Shown: piece by piece, positions 1 through 8,340 of the stretch
Layout of the letters: the number at the start of each line of letters is the position of its first letter
How positions within the stretch are numbered: position 1 is the first letter of the stretch
Origin: Candidatus Alistipes faecigallinarum
GTDB taxonomy: Bacteria; Bacteroidota; Bacteroidia; Bacteroidales; Rikenellaceae
Length of the DNA: 64,000 nucleotides
Assembly: GCA_019115605.1 (NCBI GenBank)
Contig: DXDG01000006.1
Span: 40,386 to 104,385, forward strand
Direction: 5' to 3'
Position numbers and translations under genes: made by a program
Notes under the pieces: model-generated
Seen by the model: the letters and a program-made list of their open reading frames with translations, nothing else
Database searches by the model: none
Told to the model about the DNA's origin: nothing

Positions 1-674
1 ACTCCGCAACGAAGTGGATCAACGGCCACGGCACGGCCATGGGCGGCGTCATCGTGGACGGCGGCAACTACAACTGGGGCAACGGCAAGTTCCCGCAGAT
101 CGACGGGCCCTCGGAGGGATACCACGGGCTCAACCTGCACGAGGCGTTCGGCGCGGCGGCCTTCATTGTCAAGTGCCGCGTGGACGGGCTGCGCGACCTG
201 GGATGCTGTCCCTCGCCGTTCGACTCCTACCTGATGCTCCTCGGGCTGGAGACCCTCTCGCTGCGCGTGCGCCAGGAGGTGGAATCGACCCGCCGGCTGG
301 CCGAATACTGCCTCCACCACCCGAAGGTGCGCAGCGTCAGCTTCGTGGGCTTCAACACGCACCCGAGCCACGAAAATGCCCGCAAATACTACCGCTTCGG
401 CTCCTCGGCGGTCTTCACGATCGAGCTCAAGGGGACGCTCGAAAGTACGGTGCGTTTTGTCGAGTCGCTGCAGCTGGCCGCACACATGACGATGATCGGC
501 GACTCGATCACCGTGGTAACGCACCCCGCCTCGACCACGCACAAACAGCTGAACGATGCGGACCTCGCGGCGGCGGGCATCACCCCGACGCTGCTGCGCA
601 TCTCGGTCGGACTGGAGAACGTCGAAGACCTCATCGCCGACTTCGAGCAGGCCTTCGCACAGGTGGAGGAGTAG
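1..674 (+). CDS. metY: O-acetylhomoserine sulfhydrylase / cystathionine-type PLP enzyme, C-terminal part
   Basis: This gene is cut by the left window edge; the reading frame is open from base 3. It is the C-terminal half of a Cys/Met-metabolism PLP enzyme of the O-acetylhomoserine (thiol)-lyase type, which makes homocysteine from O-acetylhomoserine and sulfide. The visible part begins with SATKWINGHGTAMGG, where the lysine encoded at 12-14 is the expected Schiff-base lysine. The GGNYNWGNGKFP and NTHPSHENARKYY segments further on are typical of MetY. The C-terminus fits this family (GITPTLLRISVGLENVEDLI). It lies 3 bases upstream of metX, so the two are almost certainly cotranscribed. The N-terminal half and any promoter or riboswitch lie outside the window. 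Confidence 0.93.
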   Translation, partial: SATKWINGHGTAMGGVIVDGGNYNWGNGKFPQIDGPSEGYHGLNLHEAFGAAAFIVKCRVDGLRDLGCCPSPFDSYLMLLGLETLSLRVRQEVESTRRLAEYCLHHPKVRSVSFVGFNTHPSHENARKYYRFGSSAVFTIELKGTLESTVRFVESLQLAAHMTMIGDSITVVTHPASTTHKQLNDADLAAAGITPTLLRISVGLENVEDLIADFEQAFAQVEE

Positions 675-677
675 GTT

Positions 678-1688
678 ATGGTGCAGTACTTCGAATACAA
701 CACCCCTTTTCCGCTCGAACGGGGCGGTGAGCTTCCCGCGCTGCGGATCGCCTACCACACCTACGGGCGGATGAATGCCGCGGGCGACAACGTCGTGTGG
801 GTCTGCCATGCCCTGACGGCCAACTCGGACGTTGCCGACTGGTGGCCCCACACGGTAGAGGAGGGGCGCTTCCTCGATCCGACGCACTACTTTGTCGTCT
901 GCGCCAACATCCTCGGGTCGCACTACGGCACGACCGGGCCGCTGCATGTCAATCCCGCGACGGGAGAGCCCTGGTACGGTGATTTCCCGCACTTCACGAT
1001 CCGCGACATGGTGGCCGCGCACCGGCTACTGGCCCGCGAGCTCGGCATCGGGCGCATCGCGGCACTCGTCGGCAGCTCGGTGGGCGGCTTTCAGGCCGTC
1101 GAATGGGCCGTCGAGGAGCCGGAGCGTTTCGAGCGGCTCGTACTCATCGCCACGGCAGCCAAAGCCTCGCCGTGGACCATCGCCATCGACGAGACGCAGC
1201 GCATGGCGATCGAGGCCGACGCGACGTTCGGCGAACGGCGCGACGACGCCGGCATGAAGGGGCTCGCCGCGGCCCGCGCCATCGGGTTGCTGACCTACCG
1301 CGGCGGCGAGGGCTACAACCTCACGCAGCAGGACCGCGAAGAACTGCCCCGGGAGCATCGTGCCTCGACCTACCAGCAATACCAGGGCGAGAAGCTCTGC
1401 CGGCGCTACAATGCCTACTCCTACTATGCGATCCTCGACGCCTTCGACACGCACGACGTCGGGCGCGGCCGCGGCGGGGTAGCCGCAGCACTCGGCGGGA
1501 TCCGTGCCCGGACGCTCGTCGTGGGGATCACGACCGACATGATCTTCACCCCGCGTGAGATGCGCGAGCTGCACGGACAGATTCCCGGAAGCCTCTACCG
1601 CGAGATCGACTCTCCGTTCGGGCACGACGGGTTTCTGGTCGAATACGAACAGTTGGACGCCATCCTTGCGCCCTTCATGAAGCATTGA
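678..1688 (+). CDS. metX: Homoserine O-acetyltransferase
   Basis: This 336-residue alpha/beta hydrolase acyltransferase activates homoserine for methionine synthesis. The nucleophile elbow is GSSVGG with Ser134, and the catalytic His316 lies in GHDGF near the C-terminus. An HALTANSD block (around residues 44-51) follows the N-terminal strand region, as usual in MetX. The ATG at 678 follows the metY stop by three bases, and a GGAGGAG stretch at the end of metY could act as a ribosome site. With metY upstream and hom downstream, it forms a compact homoserine-to-homocysteine unit. MetX and succinyltransferases of this fold cannot be told apart by eye, so acetyl-CoA specificity is inferred from the family. 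Confidence 0.92.
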   Translation: MVQYFEYNTPFPLERGGELPALRIAYHTYGRMNAAGDNVVWVCHALTANSDVADWWPHTVEEGRFLDPTHYFVVCANILGSHYGTTGPLHVNPATGEPWYGDFPHFTIRDMVAAHRLLARELGIGRIAALVGSSVGGFQAVEWAVEEPERFERLVLIATAAKASPWTIAIDETQRMAIEADATFGERRDDAGMKGLAAARAIGLLTYRGGEGYNLTQQDREELPREHRASTYQQYQGEKLCRRYNAYSYYAILDAFDTHDVGRGRGGVAAALGGIRARTLVVGITTDMIFTPREMRELHGQIPGSLYREIDSPFGHDGFLVEYEQLDAILAPFMKH

Positions 1689-1710
1689 CAACAAAAAACA
1701 GCATACCAAC

Positions 1711-2922
1711 ATGAGCAAAATCAAAATCGGACTTTTCGGATTCGGTGTCGTCGGACAGGGAATCTACGAAGTGGTCAGCAAGGCGAAGAATGCCAATGCC
1801 GAGATCATGAAGATCTGCGTCCGCGACCCGAAGAAGCCCCGCAAGGTCGAGGCCGACCCGAGCCTCTTCACCACCTCCGTGGAGGAGATTCTCGACAGCC
1901 CGAATGTCAATCTGGTCGTCGAGGTCATCAACGACCCCGAAGCGGCCTACGACATTGTCAAGCGCTCGATGCTGCGCGGCATCCCGGTCGTATCGGGCAG
2001 CAAGACGATGCTGGCCCGCCACCTCCCGGAACTGATCGAGCTGCAGAAGACGCGCAACGTAGCGCTGCTCTACGACGCCTCGTCGTGCGGGTCGATTCCC
2101 GTGATCCGCAACCTCGAGGAGTACTACGACAACGACCTGCTGCTGGAGGTCAAGGGCATCCTGAACGGTTCGTCGAACTACATCCTCTCGCGCGTCTTCG
2201 ACCATGCCGAGCCCTATGCCGACGCCCTGGCGCAGGCCCAGCGGCTGGGATTTGCCGAGAGCGACCCCTCATTCGACATCGAGGGCTACGACTCGCTCTT
2301 CAAGCTGGTCATCATCACCGTGCACGCCCTCGGCGTCTATGTGGCACCCGAAAGGATCTTCACCTACGGCATCTCGACGATCCACGACTCGGACATCCGC
2401 TACGCCCGCGAAAAGGGCGTGAAGATCAAGCTCGTGGCCCAGGTTGTCAAGGTGAGCGAGGAGCATTTCACGATGTTCGTCATGCCGGAGTTCGTAACCC
2501 CCGACAAGTACATCTACAGCGTCGATGACGAGTACAACGGCGTGGTGATCCGCGGCGAATGCTACGACCGCCAGTTCATGTTCGGCAAGGGGGCCGGCAG
2601 CCTGCCCACGGCATCGTCCATCCTGAGCGACATCATGGCCCGCCTGCACGACTACCGCTACGAATACAAGAAGATGAACTACCTCCAGCTGCCCGCGTAC
2701 ACGACTGACATCACGCTGAAGGTCTACGTGCGTTACAAGGAGACCGACGTGCGCGGCATCCTGCAGTTCGAGCGGATCCACGAGCAGTACATCAGCGACG
2801 AGAGCAACTATCTGATCGGCGAGATCCGCCTGAGCGAGCTGATGGAAAAACGGCAGCAGCTCACGGGCAAGGACCTCTTCCTGGCCAACATCCCGATCTT
2901 CTTCCTCAACCGCGACCATTGA
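1711..2922 (+). CDS. hom: Homoserine dehydrogenase (monofunctional)
   Basis: This 403-residue protein reduces aspartate semialdehyde to homoserine. It starts with a Rossmann motif, GLFGFGVVGQGIYE (residues 8-21). The catalytic region follows, with GILNGSSNYIL and GFAESDPSFDIEGYDSLFKL, which supply the expected substrate-binding Asp and Lys. There is no aspartokinase domain and no clear ACT domain; the last ~80 residues are a separate C-terminal segment. It lies 22 bases after metX. Many Bacteroidales carry a fused aspartokinase-homoserine dehydrogenase, so this stand-alone copy in a methionine operon may be a dedicated isozyme. That role is an inference; the enzyme family call is firm. Confidence 0.9.
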   Translation: MSKIKIGLFGFGVVGQGIYEVVSKAKNANAEIMKICVRDPKKPRKVEADPSLFTTSVEEILDSPNVNLVVEVINDPEAAYDIVKRSMLRGIPVVSGSKTMLARHLPELIELQKTRNVALLYDASSCGSIPVIRNLEEYYDNDLLLEVKGILNGSSNYILSRVFDHAEPYADALAQAQRLGFAESDPSFDIEGYDSLFKLVIITVHALGVYVAPERIFTYGISTIHDSDIRYAREKGVKIKLVAQVVKVSEEHFTMFVMPEFVTPDKYIYSVDDEYNGVVIRGECYDRQFMFGKGAGSLPTASSILSDIMARLHDYRYEYKKMNYLQLPAYTTDITLKVYVRYKETDVRGILQFERIHEQYISDESNYLIGEIRLSELMEKRQQLTGKDLFLANIPIFFLNRDH

Positions 2923-2951
2923 AATTCACCGACAAACCCAATCTTATGCTT

Positions 2952-3908
2952 ATGAAACATACGGCCATTTTTTCGTTCGTGCTGCTGCTCCTGTTCGGAG
3001 CCGCATCGCTGACCTCCTGCGACAAGGAGGAGGATGCGGGGCTCTCCGGTCCGGGCGGCTCCGCACAGGTAGACAACAACGGACACGACTACGTCGATCT
3101 GGGACTGAGCGTCCTCTGGGCAACCCGCAACATAGGAGCCTCCTCCTCGACCGATCCGGGGGACAAATATGCCTTCGATGAGACCACGGTCAAGAGCGAG
3201 TATACGAGTTCGAACTACGTCGGCGGAGAGGGCGACGTCGCCGCGCTTCGCTGGGGCGGGGAGTGGCGGCTGCCCACGAAATCCGAACTCTCCGAGCTGG
3301 TCTTCGGATGCAGCTGGAAAATCAACACGAAGGATGGGGTAGAGGTCATTACCGCCACGGGCCCGAACGGACGGTCGATCGACTTTCCCTACTACTCGTA
3401 TATCGGCAGCGAGGGGCTGGCCGGATGGTACTGGTCCTCGACGCCCTACACCTCGACAAAGGCCTACTGCCTGCATTTCGAGGGCAGCGAAATCTCCTAC
3501 GGGACCAACAACCGCTACAACGGATTCCTCGCAAGAGCCGTGATCCCCAATCCCGACTACCACGGAGGATCGGGCGGCAACGGTGGAGAGGATGATCCCG
3601 ACAGCGGCTCCGGAGGCAGCTACGAGAAACCCGACGTCGGGTTCTACGACTTCACGGCAACGCGGACCTCGCTCAAGGTGCAATACAAGATCTACAATCG
3701 GGAAGAGGCCGGTCTCACGAGCGCCCGAATCTACTACGGGACAAGCAGCAACCCCACGGCCTCGAAATCCGCCACGGTCAGCGGTGTGCTCATCACCGCC
3801 AACATCACCGGTCTGAAGGCCGGAACCACCTATTATGTCAAGTGCGTGGCCACGGGCAGGGGCGGCACAACGACAACCGAGGTAACGAAGTGCATCACCA
3901 ACTATTAA
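2952..3908 (+). CDS. FISUMP-like surface lipoprotein with C-terminal Fn3-like domain
   Basis: This predicted lipoprotein has about 318 residues. I chose the ATG at 2952 because it gives a compact signal peptide, MKHTAIFSFVLLLLFGAASLTSC, with a lipobox Cys; an ATG at 2946 and a TTG at 2919 are in frame but less likely. Residues ~35-200 resemble the FISUMP/major paralogous domain: YVDLGLSVLWATRNIG, then WGGEWRLPTKSELSEL, then WYWSSTPY and an ARAV end. A Gly/Asp-rich linker follows, then an Fn3-like domain with the GLKAGTTYYVKC pattern. It is likely exported to the outer surface. It starts just after hom but is probably functionally unrelated to it. The ligand or partner is unknown. Confidence 0.8.
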   Translation: MKHTAIFSFVLLLLFGAASLTSCDKEEDAGLSGPGGSAQVDNNGHDYVDLGLSVLWATRNIGASSSTDPGDKYAFDETTVKSEYTSSNYVGGEGDVAALRWGGEWRLPTKSELSELVFGCSWKINTKDGVEVITATGPNGRSIDFPYYSYIGSEGLAGWYWSSTPYTSTKAYCLHFEGSEISYGTNNRYNGFLARAVIPNPDYHGGSGGNGGEDDPDSGSGGSYEKPDVGFYDFTATRTSLKVQYKIYNREEAGLTSARIYYGTSSNPTASKSATVSGVLITANITGLKAGTTYYVKCVATGRGGTTTTEVTKCITNY

Positions 3909-3937
3909 TAACGGACCGGATACCGATCCTTACGAAA

Positions 3938-3976
3938 ATGCGGGGAGTTCCTTCAAGGAGCTCCCCGCATGGTTTT
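3938..3976. terminator. Bidirectional terminator between convergent lipoprotein genes
   Basis: A 10-bp perfect stem (3938-3947 with 3961-3970), which extends inward by imperfect pairs, is flanked by A residues on the left and GGTTTT on the right. It can stop transcription from both the plus-strand lipoprotein and the minus-strand gene ending at 3999. Confidence 0.8.
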
Positions 3977-3998
3977 CAGCAACCGGCAGATGCCGCAA

Positions 3999-5528
3999 TC
4001 AGTCCTTTACACAGCGGAGCGACATGCCGTAACGGGTGGATCGATCCACCAGAATCGGATCTGTTGTTGTCGTGAAAGAAAGGACATAACACATCGTAGA
4101 GGAAGAGGCCACTCCCATCAACAGACTCTTTTGGGGATCACCATAGCGACTCTCCCCAAATTCGGAAACTGTACAGAAACCGGCAATACAGAAGAAATCA
4201 TCGGGACGGTTCGGGCTTTCCGCCAGCGCCTGCAGTTCCGACCGGTCGGGAATGTGCCAGCCTTCAGGGCAGATCCCGCGCACGGGCGGATTCGCAGACA
4301 TGCTGCCTCCCGAGGCCACCTTGTAATCGTACAGATAACCCTTTGTGGCGACCGCTGCGGCATCGTCCTTGTACGGATACCACAGGCCCGAACCGATTTG
4401 GGCATCGGCAGGCTTGTAGCGCAGATTGTCGGCCATCCATACCACTCCGTCGATCTCTATCGTGCGGTAGTGCTCGCCCTCGTAATCCAGTCCCTGGGGC
4501 GTATCGCCGGAGCCGTCGTCGGGATTGACATCCGTGCCGCCACCGGGTTCCGTGCCCGTGCCGCCGCCGGTCTCACCGCCCGTTTCTCCACCGGGCTCCG
4601 TGCCCGTGCCGCCGCCGGTCTCACCACCCGTTTCTCCACCGGGCTCCGTGCCCGTGCCGCCGCCGGAATCCTCTCCGTCATCGGGATCTTCCCCGCCCGT
4701 ATTTCCGGAGCCCGTCAATTCTCCGCCATCGACCCAATCGGCTATCTCGCCGCTCAAACCGACCTCGATCTTCAGCGCGCTGTCGTCGGAAACGACGACC
4801 GGAAGATTGTAGCTCCTGCCGCTTTCGAGCGACGCATTTTCGATCGTCTCCGTACGGGTCTCACCATTGCCGAACGATACGGAAACTGTCAGCGTCGCCT
4901 GCTGCGGAACGAGGATCGCCCGGTAGACGGAGTCGGGAATCACCTCGTAGGCCCGGATCGTAGCCGAACCCGCATCGGGCCGGACCACGGCTTTGGGAAC
5001 CGAAAGATCCACAAGGGCATCGATGGCCGTACCTCCGATCGCCACCTCGACGACCGGCGAGCCGGTCTGATTCGTGATCTTGACCGAAAGCTGCGTCATC
5101 AGATGATAGAACGTCATGCCGATGGGAGCCTTGCCGGGAACGACACTCCGCTGAACCGCGCCCAGCAGATCGGACGACTCGTAACCAAGCCGCTGTTCGA
5201 CCGCGACACGGAACTGGGTCGGTGCTCCCGTATCGGAATAGGGGTAGTAGGCCGTCAAGGTGGATGAATCCCGGGCGTTCTCATACCAGAGAAGGCCCGC
5301 CGCCGCCTTGAAAACCGATCCGTCGTACTCCATCGGATGGTTTACGACATAATCGCCCGAGGCTCGCGATATGGTCAGTCCGATGCGGTCGCCCCTGTCG
5401 AAATAGAGTCCCGTAACCCGGGACAACACCGGGTAGATCTGAACCTCCGGATGCGAATCCTCATCGCGGGAACAACCCGACAGGAGGAGCAATCCGGCCG
5501 TCAGCAATGCGTACAGTCCAATTTTCAT
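3999..5528 (-). CDS. Fimbrillin-like / FISUMP surface lipoprotein with repetitive linker
   Basis: This 509-residue lipoprotein has the signal peptide MKIGLYALLTAGLLLLSGC with a lipobox Cys. The N-terminal ~270 residues look like a fimbrillin-family domain: GDRIGLTISRASGDYVVN, KAAAGLLWYENARD, LTAYYPYSD and TFYHLMTQLSVKI. A Gly-Thr-Glu-Pro linker built from 16-residue repeats follows. The last ~170 residues are a FISUMP-like domain: YRTIEIDGVVWMADNLRY and CPEGWHIPDRSELQAL, ending MSLRCVKD. It is probably a cell-surface or fimbria-associated protein. The modular order (anchor, fimbrillin domain, flexible stalk, FISUMP head) is clear; the function is not. Confidence 0.8.
   Translation of the reverse strand: MKIGLYALLTAGLLLLSGCSRDEDSHPEVQIYPVLSRVTGLYFDRGDRIGLTISRASGDYVVNHPMEYDGSVFKAAAGLLWYENARDSSTLTAYYPYSDTGAPTQFRVAVEQRLGYESSDLLGAVQRSVVPGKAPIGMTFYHLMTQLSVKITNQTGSPVVEVAIGGTAIDALVDLSVPKAVVRPDAGSATIRAYEVIPDSVYRAILVPQQATLTVSVSFGNGETRTETIENASLESGRSYNLPVVVSDDSALKIEVGLSGEIADWVDGGELTGSGNTGGEDPDDGEDSGGGTGTEPGGETGGETGGGTGTEPGGETGGETGGGTGTEPGGGTDVNPDDGSGDTPQGLDYEGEHYRTIEIDGVVWMADNLRYKPADAQIGSGLWYPYKDDAAAVATKGYLYDYKVASGGSMSANPPVRGICPEGWHIPDRSELQALAESPNRPDDFFCIAGFCTVSEFGESRYGDPQKSLLMGVASSSTMCYVLSFTTTTDPILVDRSTRYGMSLRCVKD
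4543..4671. repeat. 48-bp in-frame tandem repeat in lipoprotein linker
   Basis: Two full 48-bp units (4543-4590 and 4591-4638) and most of a third (from 4639) differ at only a few bases. On the minus strand each unit encodes 16 residues of a GGETGGETGGGTGTEP type. Copy-number change would lengthen or shorten the stalk without a frameshift. Confidence 0.9.
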
Positions 5529-5562
5529 GCTATATCGTTTTAATGAATATCGAAATTGTAAA

Positions 5563-5570
5563 CAAAGATA
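5563..5570 (-). promoter_or_regulatory. -7 box for the fimbrillin-like lipoprotein
   Basis: The minus strand reads TATCTTTG, an exact match to the Bacteroidetes -7 element TAnnTTTG, about 35 bases before the start codon at 5528. I see no TTTG at the usual -33 spacing. Confidence 0.5.
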
Positions 5571-5671
5571 AAACTTTTAGCCGCATGATGGACCTACAAA
5601 CCCGTCTTTTTCAGCCATAAAGCGTTCGAAAATCGCATATCCGACACGTCGGACAGCTACAGACGCTCATA

Positions 5672-5707
5672 AAATGAAAGCGGCGGATCGTTTTCCGATC
5701 CGCCGCT
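5672..5707 (-). terminator. Terminator of the 7174-5732 lipoprotein gene
   Basis: A 12-bp GC-rich stem (5679-5690 with 5696-5707) has a 5-base loop and is followed on the minus strand by TTTCATTTT. Confidence 0.75.
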
Positions 5708-5731
5708 GAAAGTCAAGTCCGAAAAGCCCGG

Positions 5732-7174
5732 CTACTCGTCGCGTACGCAACGCACCTGCATGCCGTTGGCCCGGGTGTAGGGGACATCGTATTCGATGCC
5801 GCTTCCGGTTGTCGCCTTCTCAAACCAGAAATAAAGCGCCGGAGAACTTGCCGAGGATCCGGCGTCGGAACTCCAGTAGAGGCCGACCCAGGGCTGTGCC
5901 TCGGTCGCCACATTGCGCGTTGCAGGCATATAGATGTTCAGAATCGTGGCGTTGTCATAGCGACGGCGTCCCGCACCGATGAAGAACGACTCCGCAGCAC
6001 CCGACGAGAGGGTCCAGCCATATTTGTCGTAATCCTCCGCCACGGGGCTGCCGACGATCGTCAGCCCGCCGAACGCCTTTGCCGGGGCGACTTTCCAACC
6101 GTAGGGGCAGGGGTCGTTCACCGTCTTGGTGTCGCCCCAAAGCGTGTTGTCGGAGCGCCACATCCAGTCGTAGCCCGACTCCTTGACACCGGTGATATAC
6201 TCCAGCGGATGCTGCGCGGCATACTCCGTCGTTCCGGTCTCGGCACTCGACTCGACGATCTCGAGTTTCACCGTGCCACTCCTGGCATTGTACATCGTGG
6301 CCGAGGAGCCGTTGGAGGCCTGGTAGGTGCTCGGACCGATGAAGGGATCCTTGCGGCCCCACTGGTAGTAAAGTCCGTACGAAGCGAGGATCTCGTCGGT
6401 CGAGGCGTTGCCGTTGGCCAGGGCACCGAGGTTGCGGTCCATCATCGTATAGCCGTTGAAGGAGACCGTAGCCCCCTCGGCATCGGGATCGTAGTCCGCA
6501 GCCCAGACGTGCCAGCTCCAGATCAGTTTGCCGGCGGCATCGTAGGCGCCGATCAGGGCATTGCCCTTTTTGATGACCGTATCGTCGTCGTCATCGGCTC
6601 CGACATAGAACGAAACCTTGCCGTTTTCGAGCGAAAGGTACTGAATGAGATTCGTCTTCGACTGCCAGACAATATCGACCGAGGCGGTCTGCAGGGCACT
6701 CCGCCCGTCGCCCTTGTGCAGGGCATCGAACAGATAGTTCGTCTCCTTGCGGTGTACCAGATAGCTGTTTGCCGGTTCGGCGCTCATGTCCACCGTTCCC
6801 GAGACGCTGATGAAGAGCGTTACCGCGATGCTCTTGCCGCTGTTGGAGGTTCCCGAAAGGGTCAGCGATCCGGAACGTACGGCATCCGAATCGGAATTCT
6901 CCGTATCCTCGAACTCCATGGGAGCCACGATCGTAACCTGATGCGCCTCGCCGTCCACGGTGAAGTTCTCCGTATCCCACCCCGTAGGCCGGGCCGTGAT
7001 CGAATAGCTCCTGATATCGGTCGCCGAGAAGCCGACCTGCACGGTCTGCCCCGGCTGCATATACACCGCAGGCACGTTGAACGACAGTTTGCCCGTCTCT
7101 TCGTCCTTTTTGCACGACACGGCGGCAAGCGCCACCCCCAGCACGAGGAGAACAAACGCTGTAAATCTTTTCAT
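5732..7174 (-). CDS. FISUMP-like surface lipoprotein
   Basis: This lipoprotein has about 480 residues. The open frame extends upstream to a TTG at 7222, but the ATG at 7174 gives a clean signal peptide, MKRFTAFVLLVLGVALAAVSC, with a lipobox Cys followed by KKDEE. The upstream extension would also overlap the -7 box at 7199-7206. Residues ~25-130 look like a beta-sandwich of BACON or similar type. The C-terminal ~280 residues resemble the FISUMP fold: GYTMMDRNLGALA, GLYYQWGRKDPF, NDPCPYGWKVAPAKAF, LYWSSD and a final NGMQVRCVRDE. It is the third such lipoprotein in 4.3 kb. Surface location is inferred from family and signal; the ligand is unknown. Confidence 0.78.
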   Translation of the reverse strand: MKRFTAFVLLVLGVALAAVSCKKDEETGKLSFNVPAVYMQPGQTVQVGFSATDIRSYSITARPTGWDTENFTVDGEAHQVTIVAPMEFEDTENSDSDAVRSGSLTLSGTSNSGKSIAVTLFISVSGTVDMSAEPANSYLVHRKETNYLFDALHKGDGRSALQTASVDIVWQSKTNLIQYLSLENGKVSFYVGADDDDDTVIKKGNALIGAYDAAGKLIWSWHVWAADYDPDAEGATVSFNGYTMMDRNLGALANGNASTDEILASYGLYYQWGRKDPFIGPSTYQASNGSSATMYNARSGTVKLEIVESSAETGTTEYAAQHPLEYITGVKESGYDWMWRSDNTLWGDTKTVNDPCPYGWKVAPAKAFGGLTIVGSPVAEDYDKYGWTLSSGAAESFFIGAGRRRYDNATILNIYMPATRNVATEAQPWVGLYWSSDAGSSASSPALYFWFEKATTGSGIEYDVPYTRANGMQVRCVRDE

Positions 7175-7198
7175 ACCATTCAATTTCAAAAATCTCTG

Positions 7199-7206
7199 CA
7201 AAGATA
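7199..7206 (-). promoter_or_regulatory. -7 box for the 7174-5732 lipoprotein gene
   Basis: The minus strand reads TATCTTTG (TAnnTTTG), 24 bases before the chosen ATG at 7174. It supports that start over the upstream in-frame TTG. No good -33 TTTG is visible. Confidence 0.5.
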
Positions 7207-7383
7207 CCAAAAAGCGGAACAATTCCTATTATCGCCCTCCAAAATTTCCGCAACGGGGGCTCTTCCGCACCTCTCTTTTAACGGATTTTGATGGCCGATA
7301 GTATGTATTGCCAAATCGAAACGGGCAAAAAAACGCCGAGGCGACACGCCGGGCCGAGGCCGCTCATCGATCCGGCAAACAAA

Positions 7384-7412
7384 CGGGAGCTCCCTTTCTG
7401 GGGAAGCTCCCG
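7384..7412 (-). terminator. Terminator of the esterase gene
   Basis: An 8-bp stem (7384-7391 with 7405-7412) continues inward with CCC/GGG across one bulged A. It is followed on the minus strand by GTTTGTTTG. Confidence 0.65.
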
Positions 7413-7434
7413 GGATGGGACCGGCAGGCGATCC

Positions 7435-8247
7435 CTATTTCGATGCCTCACCGTCGAAATAGGCGCGGAAGAAGAGCAGCTGATGGGGCAGCGACGCGGC
7501 CCAGTACTCCGCCGTATGGGCGCCGGGTCGGGTCAGGAAATCGTGGCCCACACCCTGCTTGAGCAGCTTCTCATGCAGCACCATGTTCACGTCATAGAAG
7601 AAATCCTGATAGCCGCAATCCACGAAGATGGCCAGCTCGCCGTCCTTGAGCGAATCGACCTGATTGATGACCGTATGGCGGTTCCAGCGTTCCTGGTTGC
7701 CGGCCTCCTCGCCGAGCTGTTTCTTCATCTCCCACGAGTCGGGGAAGGGACGGATATCCACGCCTCCCGAGACCGAAGCGACGGCTCCGAAGAGATCCTT
7801 GTGCCGAAGGGCCGTCCACAGGGCACCGTGACCGCCCATGCTCAAACCGGCAATGGCGCGCGCCTCGCGGGCCGGAATGGTCGGGTAGCGGGCATCGACC
7901 CAGGCGGGGAGTTCACTCGACACGAAGGTCTCGAACTGCGACGTGGGATCGAGCGGGCTGTCCCAATACCAGCTGTTCTCGCCGTCGGGGCAGACGAAGA
8001 TCACGCCGAACTGCTCGGCCAGCGGCCGCAGGTCGCGGATCCGCTGCCAGGCCAGCTCGTCGCCGCCATAGCCGTGGAGCAGATAGACTGTCGGGAAGCG
8101 GTCGCCCTCCGTATGATCGGGCGTTACCACCACGGTGGGTATTTCACGCTGCATCTTGACACTGAAGACCTTGAGCGTGTCGATGTCGGCTGCACGGAGC
8201 GAGGCCGACACGGTCAGAAAACAAAGAATGAAAAGGATCTTTTTCAT
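7435..8247 (-). CDS. Secreted esterase D / putative esterase family hydrolase
   Basis: This is a 270-residue alpha/beta hydrolase of the esterase D/S-formylglutathione hydrolase-like group. The ATG at 8247 is preferred because it opens directly into a signal peptide, MKKILFILCFLTVSASLRA; the longer open frame would run into the floA terminator. The fold markers are YLLHGYGGDELAW (oxyanion strand) and the nucleophile elbow AGLSMGGHGA with Ser136. Downstream, DCGYQDFF and PGAHTAEYW match the regions that hold the catalytic Asp and His. It probably acts in the periplasm on short acyl or feruloyl/acetyl esters. The precise substrate cannot be told from sequence alone. Confidence 0.85.
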   Translation of the reverse strand: MKKILFILCFLTVSASLRAADIDTLKVFSVKMQREIPTVVVTPDHTEGDRFPTVYLLHGYGGDELAWQRIRDLRPLAEQFGVIFVCPDGENSWYWDSPLDPTSQFETFVSSELPAWVDARYPTIPAREARAIAGLSMGGHGALWTALRHKDLFGAVASVSGGVDIRPFPDSWEMKKQLGEEAGNQERWNRHTVINQVDSLKDGELAIFVDCGYQDFFYDVNMVLHEKLLKQGVGHDFLTRPGAHTAEYWAASLPHQLLFFRAYFDGEASK

Positions 8248-8292
8248 GATTCGATATAAAAGCATAAATTCATTTCGTCGGAGTCCGCCGCA

Positions 8293-8327
8293 CAAAAAAA
8301 GCAGGGTGTACCTGCTGCGGTACACCC
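8293..8327 (-). terminator. Terminator of the nfeD-floA unit
   Basis: A 9-bp stem (8304-8312 with 8319-8327) is followed on the minus strand by a seven-T run (complement of 8294-8300). It separates floA from the esterase gene. Confidence 0.85.
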
Positions 8328-8340
8328 TCCCTTGCGGAGC

